A DNA stretch of 64,000 nt from contig NZ_CP095076.1 of assembly GCF_022921115.1 (NCBI RefSeq), positions 1 through 64,000 of the forward strand, read 5' to 3'. Shown here one piece after another: positions 1-7,248 of this stretch. This DNA comes from Halobacillus amylolyticus (GTDB lineage: Bacteria > Bacillota > Bacilli > Bacillales > Halobacillaceae). Under the pieces are notes generated by a model. It had not been told where the DNA came from, ran no database searches, and saw nothing but the letters and a program-made list of their open reading frames with translations. Numbering within the stretch: the first letter of the stretch is position 1; each line of letters opens with the position of its first letter. The translations under genes and the position numbers were made by a program.

Positions 1-201
1 CAAAAGTATCCCGGGATTAGCCGAGGAGTCTTTGTCAAATCGAAATTAGAAGGGAACGGGGTCTATAACCAAGATCTAACAAACCGTGCTATGTTGTTAG
101 AGTTTGGCGGCGTTGAGAATAATTTAAACGAACTTTATAATTCGATTGAAGCCTTTGCTGAGATTTTTTCCACCTATTATCGGGGGATGCAGAGAAGGTA
201 A
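1..201 (+). CDS. spoIIP: Stage II sporulation protein P, C-terminal part (runs off the left edge)
   Basis: The first 66 codons to the TAA read as the C-terminal end of SpoIIP, an amidase/endopeptidase that degrades septal peptidoglycan during forespore engulfment together with SpoIID and SpoIIM. Recognisable elements are YPGISRGV near the start and the family block NRAMLLEFGGVENNLNEL followed by a short helix ending AEIFSTYYRGMQRR. The N-terminal membrane anchor and most of the catalytic domain lie outside the window. No ribosome binding site can be judged. It is followed by a short hairpin and then by a convergent sortase gene. Confidence 0.85.
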   Translation, partial: QKYPGISRGVFVKSKLEGNGVYNQDLTNRAMLLEFGGVENNLNELYNSIEAFAEIFSTYYRGMQRR

Positions 202-301
202 ATGCGAATTAATGTTACCACTAAAATGAACTATGCCCGGACCGGGGATCCTGAATAAAACCATTTGCTCTAATTCTGCAACAAGATAACAAATGCGTAA
301 T

Positions 302-336
302 CTCCACCTCTAGTACTTCCATACACTGAGGTGGAG
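302..336. terminator. Hairpin between convergent spoIIP and sortase genes
   Basis: Nine-base arms CTCCACCTC (302-310) and GAGGTGGAG (328-336) are perfectly complementary around a 17-base loop. There is no clear T run on either side, so its role as a terminator for the two converging genes is inferred from position. Confidence 0.4.
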
Positions 337-380
337 GTTCATGTTAAATAGTGTATTAATGGTATGTGTAGGTGACTGTT

Positions 381-1373
381 TTATTCGGCTTTGGCGGGTT
401 TGGATGGGGCAGATTCAGTTCCATCCAAATATACAGTTGTTACATAATAAGTGTATTTCGATGCTTCAGGATCGGTGTACGTTTTGCGTTCGTGTTCGGA
501 AATGCTTGCGACTTTTTCGAAGTCTTCTCCGTTTTTACTGCGGTATACGCGGTAACCTGCTATACCATCAACACGTACGGCATGCCATGTGATGAAGGTT
601 CCATTTACTTCGACATTGGTTGGTGCTTTAATGTCATAGTCTGTATCTTTTTGCGGTTTTTCTTCACCTTTCTCTTCGCCAAGTGATGATTTCAGCTCAG
701 AATAAACGACGAGACGATCCAGATACGTTCTTTTTTCATAGTTAAAGACCCCTGTGCAGGTGATCAAATTAAGCCTTTTCTTGTCTGTTTTTCCGAAGAT
801 CTCTTTAATAGGTGCTTCGTCCGCTGGATAGCTTTCCAGCTTCTGGACCACGTAGATCAGCTCTTTGCCTTCTTCGTTTGTGACGATAATTTCGTCGCCT
901 TTTTGCAGATCTTTCAGGTAGTAGAATACAGCTGGACCTGATTGGTTATCAACGTGTCCGGCGACAACGGAATTTCCTGTATTGCCTGGTTTCGTTCCTG
1001 GCTCAAACCAGCCTACGGTTGTATCATCTTTCGGTACGCCCATCTGTCCGTTATCGAGCACGCCTACTTTAGTAACAGGTGCGTCGATATCGACACTAGG
1101 GACCTTCAAATTGGTAGGGACAATTCCGTTGTTTTGGTCTGGTGTTTCCGTTTCGAAATCAACATCTTTAATAGCCCCTGATTCATCAATGACGGTAAAT
1201 TCTTTTGATTTTAATGAGAGATCAGAAGCCTCATTTCCTGAAGGCTCGTTCTTGTTTGCCTTCTCTGGAGCTGGATTATAGTGAGAGGTAAAATTTGCCC
1301 ACACATTTGAGTTGTACCCTGCAAGCAAGAGAGCTGCCAAGCCTACAATTGTAAAATACGTTCTCCACTTCAT
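381..1373 (-). CDS. Class F-like sortase with C-terminal fibronectin type III-like domain
   Basis: A membrane-anchored transpeptidase of about 331 residues. The N-terminal stretch WRTYFTIVGLAALLLAGY is a signal/anchor helix, followed by a Lys/Glu/Asn-rich linker. The sortase domain follows with all three catalytic elements: His in VVAGHVDNQSG, Cys in NLITCTG and Arg in YLDRLVVY. The SVDIDAPVTKVG and GWFEPGTKPG segments resemble class F sortases. The last 85 residues (PTNVEVNGTFITW to ESAPSKPAKAE) look like one FnIII repeat, unusual for a sortase. The ATG at 1373 is chosen because AAAGGTGA lies five bases upstream; a longer reading to 1475 has no such site. No pilin or LPXTG substrate is visible nearby, so the substrate is unknown. 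Confidence 0.8.
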   Translation of the reverse strand: MKWRTYFTIVGLAALLLAGYNSNVWANFTSHYNPAPEKANKNEPSGNEASDLSLKSKEFTVIDESGAIKDVDFETETPDQNNGIVPTNLKVPSVDIDAPVTKVGVLDNGQMGVPKDDTTVGWFEPGTKPGNTGNSVVAGHVDNQSGPAVFYYLKDLQKGDEIIVTNEEGKELIYVVQKLESYPADEAPIKEIFGKTDKKRLNLITCTGVFNYEKRTYLDRLVVYSELKSSLGEEKGEEKPQKDTDYDIKAPTNVEVNGTFITWHAVRVDGIAGYRVYRSKNGEDFEKVASISEHERKTYTDPEASKYTYYVTTVYLDGTESAPSKPAKAE

Positions 1374-1750
1374 ATTCATCACCTTTTCTGGCGTCAAGGT
1401 CCTACATATCAAACATACACTTAAATCTTTCGCGGAAATTCTGGGATACTTTTTCCCCAACTGCATAATGATCAAATATCTTTAATGCTACCTTGTTCGC
1501 ATGGCTAACATTTCCCATTTTCCTTTAAGGTATTGATCTGCCTTGTGTTACTTAGCTATCGTAATAGGATGACAATTGGATCACTTTTTGATGCTTGATT
1601 TTTAAATCAAAGTTTTAACGTAGAATGTGATATCTACGCTATTCCAGCCCTTTACTTATCAATAAATATAATGTGACAAAGAGTTGTACTACCTCCGAAT
1701 GGGATGATTGAAGATTGGAGGTACTAAAAAGGCCTTCCATTAATAATTAA

Positions 1751-1794
1751 AGAAGCATTTGTCTTCTAAATAGTAAATAACGACAAATGCTTCT
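1751..1794. terminator. 13-bp perfect hairpin in the sortase-peptidase intergenic gap
   Basis: AGAAGCATTTGTC (1751-1763) pairs with GACAAATGCTTCT (1782-1794). It lies in the 590-base gap between the divergent sortase and M42 peptidase genes, which otherwise shows no convincing coding sequence. A similar AGCATTTG hairpin follows the aldehyde dehydrogenase at 31992. It may be the terminator of a lost gene. Confidence 0.5.
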
Positions 1795-1965
1795 TCTTCA
1801 TCAAATACTCTCTGAGGATTGAAAATAGCCAAATAAGAGAAGGAATGTGGGGGATTACAAGTCCCTCCCTTTAAACTTTGGTCGCTACTAAAAAGTATTT
1901 AAAAGAATAAATTGTTACATTAAGACCATCCTATAAATAAAACAAAACTTTGGATGGTGAATATT

Positions 1966-3020
1966 TTGGATTTTTTAAAGGAATTGACTGAATCTGATGG
2001 CGCTCCCGGTTATGAAGGTGACATTCGGCTATGATGAAACGGAAAATTGAAGAGAATGGAGCAGAGCTTATTAATGATCATCTGGGCAGCATTCTCGGCA
2101 AAAAAAGAGGATCATCTTCTGAACCTAAAATAATGTTGGCCGGTCACATGGATGAAGTCGCTTTTATGGTAAAAGGCATTACGAAAGATGGATATTTGCG
2201 TATGTCACCGCTTGGCGGGTGGTGGGAGCAAGTACTATTGGCACAACGAGTTTCTGTTATTACGGAACGAAAGACTTTTACCGGTGTGATCGGATCGAAA
2301 CCGCCTCATATTCTCCAACCCGAGGAGAGAAAAAAAGTCTATCCCCTAAAGGAAATGTTTATTGATATCGGTGCACAAGATCATGAACAGGTGAAAAACT
2401 GGGGGATTCGCATAGGAGATCCAGTCGTTCCAATTTGTCCTTTTGAATTATTACCAGACAATGACACGATTCTTGCAAAAGCACTGGATAATCGGGTAGG
2501 ATGCTTTTTGGGAATTGAGGTATTGAAACAACTTCGTGATATGGAGCATCCAAACACAATTTATTCAGGGGCTACTGTACAAGAGGAGGTTGGATTGCGC
2601 GGCGCTGCCACGTCACCCTATGTCGTTGAACCGGACCTTGCAATTGCACTGGATGTTGGCGTTGCTCAAGACACCCCTGGGAGCGATGGGAATCCGAAGC
2701 TTGGGAAAGGTCCGTTAATATCATTTTTAGACGCCACGATGATACCAAATATTCGATTTCGTAACTTTGTCATCGATACAGCAGAGAAGAACAATATTCC
2801 ACATCAGATCGATGTAATGACAGGGGGAGGAACGGACGCAGGTAAATTCCATCTATTTAAACAAGGTGTTCCTTCAATGGTGATTGGCGTACCTGCCCGC
2901 TATATTCACAGTCATGCTTCAATGGTAAGCAAGCAAGACATTGAAAACTGCGTGAAATTACTCCTAGAGATAGTAAAAAATCTTGATGGAAAAATACTAA
3001 AATCAATACTCGATTACTAA
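1966..3020 (+). pseudogene. M42 family glutamyl aminopeptidase, single-base frameshift near the 5' end
   Basis: Cytosolic dinuclear-metal aminopeptidase of the M42 family. The main frame (2031-3020, 329 codons) keeps all expected ligands: His in AGHMDEVAF, Asp in KALDNRVGC, the Glu pair in QEEVGLRGA, Asp in ALDVGVAQ and His in YIHSHASM. The usual M42 N-terminus, here LDFLKELTESDGAPGYEG, is present upstream in another frame, opening at TTG 1966 behind GGTGA. The two frames meet at about 2028-2031, so one base is missing or extra. If real, the gene lost about 22 N-terminal residues; if an assembly error, the enzyme is intact. ATG 2031 has no obvious ribosome binding site. A terminator follows. 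Confidence 0.8.
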
Positions 3021-3024
3021 AAAA

Positions 3025-3058
3025 GGGGCTGGCTCTTAAATGAGCAGCCCCTTAAACT
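3025..3058 (+). terminator. Terminator after the M42 peptidase
   Basis: GGGGCTG-GCTC pairs with GAGC-AGCCCC (stem ends 3025 and 3052) with one bulge, starting four bases after the peptidase stop codon. The following T tract is weak. Confidence 0.6.
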
Positions 3059-3225
3059 TTGATGAAGACTATCGACAGTATCCGACGTATCCAAACGACT
3101 ATTTGATTAAATGGAACGAGCTTTTTTGCTATATCCATTTTGTATTACTAGTCCTTTCACAATACATACAGGGTCTATTGAAACCATAGGTATAATATGA
3201 ACTTATACGCGAAAGGAGCTTGCAT

Positions 3226-3297
3226 ATGAAGCGTATTTATATTCTAGGATTGTTCAGCATAGCCGTAATGATCCTGCAGGGGTGCCACAGTGTTTAA
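3226..3297 (+). CDS. 23-residue lipoprotein-like micro-ORF
   Basis: ATG 3226 sits behind GAAAGGAGCTTGCAT and opens a 23-codon frame encoding a lipoprotein signal peptide, MKRIYILGLFSIAVMILQGC then HSV and a stop. The lipobox LQGC ends almost at once, so the product would be a tiny lipopeptide or the remnant of a longer lipoprotein such as a GerAC-type germinant receptor subunit; the adjacent gene is of the GerA family. A promoter-like TATAAT lies at 3191. No family was recognised. Confidence 0.4.
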   Translation: MKRIYILGLFSIAVMILQGCHSV

Positions 3298-3362
3298 ATA
3301 CATTTCGATGTCATACTTTACCCCTGATTCAAGAAAAATTTTCGTTTCAAGTCAACAACGAC

Positions 3363-4822
3363 TTATCGGTCGGAATCTTGGGGATGTGTTGCGGTTGGGC
3401 GACGCCTGTTCAAAGGAATCGGTGCTCTTAAGAATGTATCTTTTAATGCCTGATAAGAAAACGGAATAAACGGCCAAAAGTAAGGGATGTAAAATGATTT
3501 TAAGCTAACAAGGAACAACACCCATAATGTAATGCTTCCAACGTATCCAGTCACACCAAAAGCTGCGGTTGCAAGTAGAAGTGCAAGTCGAAAAATCCTA
3601 TTGGCAAGGCCTAATTCATAAGTTGGCGTTGCAAACGTAGCGATTGCGACAACAGAAAGATATAAAACGGCTTCGTTCGTGAAAAGCCCAACTGAGACAG
3701 CAATTTGTCCGATGATCACAGCAGCAACCAAACCGATTGCAGTTGCCATGGAGGTCGGCGTGTGGATGGTCGCCATTTTTAGAATGTCCATACCCAACTC
3801 AATCAAAATTAATTGCACGATTAGAGGTACCACACTGGGTTCTTTCGGGCCGAGATAAGCTAAAGCATCGGGAAGCATATGCTGGTTATCAACAAGTAAA
3901 AACCAGACGGGTAATAAAAAAATAGAAATCCAAACCGCTAAATATCGCACTAGACGAAAGTAACTACCGACAACAGGTCTTTGCCGGTATTCTTCGATAT
4001 GTTGGAGGTGATGCCAATAGGTCGCAGGTGTAATCAGGACGCTTGGAGAACCGTCAATTATTACCAAAACGTGGCCTTCATACAAATAGACTGCGGCTGT
4101 ATCCGGCCTTTCAGTATAACGCACAGTGGGGTACGGGTTCCAGTAGCGACCGCAAATATACTCTTCAACCGTTTTCTCACCCATTGGTAAGCCGTCAGTA
4201 TCAATTTTTTCTAATGAATCTTTGATTTGTTTAACCACGCGGGGTCAGCGATATCTTTAATGTAGGAAACACATACATCTGTTTTTGACCGTCTACCAAT
4301 CGTCATATATGACATTCGAAGGGAAGGGTCTCTAACTCTACGACGAGTGAGTGCGGTATTAAAGACGACGGTTTCAACAAACCCATCGCGCGGGCCCCGA
4401 GTCACACGTTCTAAGTCTGGTTCATCAGGCTGCCTTACCGGATACGTTCTTGCATCAATAATGATGATCTTATCGATGCCTTCTACGATAAGTGCGGAAG
4501 CACCACTCAACACCCAGAATGCAGCCTTGTCTAAATCATTTTCTGTACTTAATTCAATGTAAGGGAGATGAGTTTTCATAAGATTTATTAATGGATCTGG
4601 GTCTAGTTGTTCAGGTTCAAGCCTTGAAAGTAACTTCATCAGGTAATGCAAAATTTCGTCTTTTGCAAAACCGTCGATCAAAAACAACCCCATGTCCTTG
4701 CCGGCATAATGTAAATCAAGGTGAATGGAGTCGAAACTTTCTCCGACACCCAACTCATCTCTCATATAGTCAATATTATCTTTGAAATGTTCAAATACCG
4801 GTTTTTTCGTTTCTTTACCCAT
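3363..4822 (-). pseudogene. spoVAF: SpoVAF-like GerA-family spore germination protein, frameshifted
   Basis: Two overlapping reading frames (4822-4211, 203 codons, and 4238-3363, 291 codons) make one SpoVAF/GerA-type protein. The first holds the soluble N-terminal half, including DGFVETVVFNTALTRRRVRD and RMSYMTIGRRSKTDVCVSYI. The second holds the membrane half with about five hydrophobic helices and the SpoVAF-like end RRRPTATHPQDS. The frames join inside ADPAW/VKQIKDSLEKI at about 4235, where one base appears to be missing. SpoVAF family proteins act in the inner spore membrane in germination and DPA channel function. No other spoVA genes flank it, so this is an isolated copy. Start ATG 4822. 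Confidence 0.85.
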
Positions 4823-4857
4823 CTATGAAACACCATCCTTATTTAAACAAACATAAA

Positions 4858-5004
4858 TTAAAACACTCCATGCCACCAAGAAGCCTCGGTTCCGACAATA
4901 TAAGAAGTAACCAGGAGACTGATGTCAGGCCTAGAAGGAACCCGTCTGGCACAAATGGCATTCAGATGATTTACGATAAATGGGGTGATTGATGCGTACC
5001 CCAT
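4858..5004 (-). CDS. Hypothetical 48-residue protein upstream of the spoVAF-like gene
   Basis: ATG 5004 lies nine bases behind GGAG (ATCGGAGAAGATTATC). The product starts MGYASITPFIVNHLNAICA, continues RRVPSRPDISLL and ends SYIVGTEASWWHGVF. It ends 35 bases before the spoVAF-like start and on the same strand, so the two could be cotranscribed. I do not recognise the family. It could also be a fragment of a longer degraded gene, because its composition (WW, RRVPSRP) looks like part of a folded protein. Confidence 0.35.
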   Translation of the reverse strand: MGYASITPFIVNHLNAICARRVPSRPDISLLVTSYIVGTEASWWHGVF

Positions 5005-5086
5005 GATAATCTTCTCCGATAGATTAAAGCTTTGTCCTAATTACAGTTCTCCATAAATAGAGAGACTATTATTAACATTTGTTTTC

Positions 5087-6508
5087 TTATTTACTTTTAT
5101 TCGACATGTGAATAGCATGCCCCATAATACCTTCTGATGCTTCCATAAGTGGCTCTGGTAAAGTTGGGTGAGCATGAATGGTAAGGCTAATATCTTCTGC
5201 TGTAGCCCCGGCTTCGATTGCAAAAACGGCTTCTGCAATGAGAGAGGATACCTCTGGCCCTACCATTTGTACGCCTAACACCATTTTGGTTTTCTTCTCG
5301 GCTACAACCTGTACAAACCCATCGGCATCCGAAACAGATAATGCTCTAGCGTTGGCTTGGAACGGAAAACGACTTGTAATCGTTTTGTATCCTTTTTCTT
5401 CTGCTTCTTTCTCCGTTAAACCCGTATAGGCTACTTCAGGGTCACTGAATATAACAAATGGCATCGCTTGAAAATCAATCTCGCTATTTTGGCCACTAAT
5501 TACTTCTGCTGCTATCTTTCCTTCATAGCTAGCCTTATGAGCAAGGAGGTCACCACCAGCACAGTCCCCTATTGCATAGACATGGTCAACGTTTGTCTGG
5601 CATTTATTATTTATCTTGATAAATCCTCGATCGTCTAACTTTACTCCGATATTTTCCAGACCAATTCTTCCTGTGTTTGGTTTTCTCCCAATAGAGACTA
5701 AGCAATAATCACCTTGAATAGTTTCTTCCTGTCCATCAACTTGAACATAGACATTAACTTCATCTCCTGTATTTTCTCCACCTTGAACTAGAGCATTAGT
5801 TATAACAGTAATTCCAAGTTTTTTTAAATGACTTTTTACGGTTTTGGTTAGGATAGGATCCGTCCCGGACAAAATTGTATCTGATCCCTCGAGGATGGTC
5901 ACTTTTGCCCCAAACTTTGCATAAGCAGTACCCAACTCTAATCCGATATAACCACCACCTACCACAACCAAATGATTGGGTACCTCCTGTAGCATTAATG
6001 CCTCAGTCGACGAGATGACTCTCTTTTTGTCAAACGGCATACTTTTTAATTCAACTGGCAAGGAACCTATTGCAAGAATTAAATCTTTGTAGGAATAAAT
6101 ATGTTCTTCGTTCTCTACATTAATTTTTGCAGTATGTGATGCAGTGAGATAGGCTTCCCCACTGATGACCTCCACCCCACTTCCTTCTAACAAGGTTCGA
6201 ATTCCATTTGTCAGCTTATTTACGATTCCGTTCTTCCACTTCACTACCTCTGGCATTTCTACCTGAACGTCACCCGAAACCCTGATGCCCATCGCATCGG
6301 CGTGTTTAATGTGTTTGATTCGTTCAGATGCACTAATTAGAGCCTTTGATGGGATACAGCCGCGATTGAGGCAAACCCCTCCTAGCTCTGCCTTATCGAC
6401 CAAGACCACCTTTTTTCCTAACTGAGCTGCACGTATAGCCGCCACATAACCTCCAGACCCTGCTCCTATCACTAATAGATCTACATCTTTTTTCACTTCT
6501 CCGGTCAT
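5087..6508 (-). CDS. lpdA: Dihydrolipoyl dehydrogenase (E3-type flavoprotein)
   Basis: A 473-residue homodimeric flavoenzyme that reoxidises dihydrolipoamide with NAD+ in 2-oxoacid dehydrogenase or acetoin dehydrogenase complexes. Visible are the FAD loop GAGSGG (15-20), the redox disulfide C46-LNRG-C51 followed by IPSKAL, the NAD loop VVGGGYIGLELG, the second FAD motif YAIGDCAGGDLLAHKA and the C-terminal catalytic dyad in HAHPTLPE (H447, E452). LNRG instead of the common LNVG is a mild variant. AAAGGAGG directly abuts ATG 6508, too close for normal use, so GTG 6496 may be the true start. No E1/E2 genes are nearby, so its complex is unknown. Confidence 0.9.
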   Translation of the reverse strand: MTGEVKKDVDLLVIGAGSGGYVAAIRAAQLGKKVVLVDKAELGGVCLNRGCIPSKALISASERIKHIKHADAMGIRVSGDVQVEMPEVVKWKNGIVNKLTNGIRTLLEGSGVEVISGEAYLTASHTAKINVENEEHIYSYKDLILAIGSLPVELKSMPFDKKRVISSTEALMLQEVPNHLVVVGGGYIGLELGTAYAKFGAKVTILEGSDTILSGTDPILTKTVKSHLKKLGITVITNALVQGGENTGDEVNVYVQVDGQEETIQGDYCLVSIGRKPNTGRIGLENIGVKLDDRGFIKINNKCQTNVDHVYAIGDCAGGDLLAHKASYEGKIAAEVISGQNSEIDFQAMPFVIFSDPEVAYTGLTEKEAEEKGYKTITSRFPFQANARALSVSDADGFVQVVAEKKTKMVLGVQMVGPEVSSLIAEAVFAIEAGATAEDISLTIHAHPTLPEPLMEASEGIMGHAIHMSNKSK

Positions 6509-6674
6509 CCTCCTTTGATCAAATAAAAAAATTTTATTAATGTCGTATTACTCAAAAATATAGTTCGGTAATATGTACCTTATACAAAACACTTTCTTCT
6601 TACTTTCACCTGTTTTTCATTTCTTATTAGGTTAAATAGAAATTTTATAAAGATTAACCTGGTATTTTGATAAA

Positions 6675-6703
6675 AGGCTTTCCAGAATATAAACGGAAAG
6701 CCT
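6675..6703 (-). terminator. Terminator-like hairpin upstream of lpdA
   Basis: AGGCTTTCC (6675-6683) and GGAAAGCCT (6695-6703) form a perfect 9-bp stem. On the minus strand it is followed by TTTTATC, so it would end a leftward transcript whose gene is no longer recognisable. Confidence 0.55.
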
Positions 6704-6724
6704 CGACTTATTAAATCCACTTAA

Positions 6725-6907
6725 TTATTTTTCATTTACTACTGGACAAGGAAATGCTTTGTAAATCTAATTCGTAAACGGATTAGGTATATCCCTCACA
6801 AGTTAACAGAACCCTATATCCAAAACCTTGCTGCAAGAATGGAAGAATTAGCAAAAAAGAGGATGACACTTAGGAAAGCAAGGAATATTCAGAAGAAAAA
6901 AACCTGA
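6725..6907 (+). pseudogene. C-terminal remnant of an unrecognised basic protein
   Basis: An open frame without start codon or ribosome binding site, from the stop at 6722 to TGA 6905-6907. The tail includes RYIPHKLTEPYIQNLAARM and EELAKKRMTLRKARNIQ. It is immediately followed by a strong terminator, as expected for the 3' end of a real gene. The 5' part is missing. The family was not identified. Confidence 0.3.
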
Positions 6908-6932
6908 AGGGAGGTTGCCACTCCTTTCAGGT
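6902..6932 (+). terminator. Terminator hairpin
   Basis: ACCTGAAGGGAG pairs with CTCCTTTCAGGT (one G-T pair) around a 7-base loop, overlapping the stop of the preceding open frame. Confidence 0.6.
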
Positions 6933-6999
6933 CACTTATTATAGTATCTAACTCGTAAGGATTTTCATCATGCTCTAGAAGAAGGGTACCTCCCTTCTA

Positions 7000-7174
7000 T
7001 TACAATTTGATGCCTTGTTTGGGTTCCGTCACTCCTTTTTTTCTATCCTGCTGCTTCTCATGTTTCAGATCGTTGCCTGTTAAAAACTGATTTAAACTTT
7101 GTCGAGCATCTTGGTCTTCATTAAAAAATTGCTGAACCTTATCCATTTTATTTTGAAGCCCTTTATTCTCTTTA
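7000..7174 (-). pseudogene. Hypothetical protein fragment cut by the Tn1546-like transposon end
   Basis: About 57 codons ending at TAA 7002-7000 (tail KKGVTEPKQGIKL). The frame includes NKMDKVQQFFNEDQDARQS and is interrupted exactly at the GGGG of the transposon end at 7175. The missing N-terminal half would have been to the right of the insertion. The charged, helical composition resembles small plasmid-encoded proteins, but no family was recognised. Confidence 0.4.
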
Positions 7175-7212
7175 GGGGTAGCGTCAGGAATATGCGGATT
7201 TACAACGTTAAG
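7175..7212 (+). repeat. Tn1546-like terminal inverted repeat, left
   Basis: Begins GGGGTAGCGTCAGGAATATG and ends ACGTTAAG; 38 bases, the standard Tn3-family length. It interrupts the hypothetical reading frame at 7000-7174. Confidence 0.85.
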
Positions 7213-7248
7213 CGCATTTTCCCGAGAGCTATCCTGTTTTCAACAACG

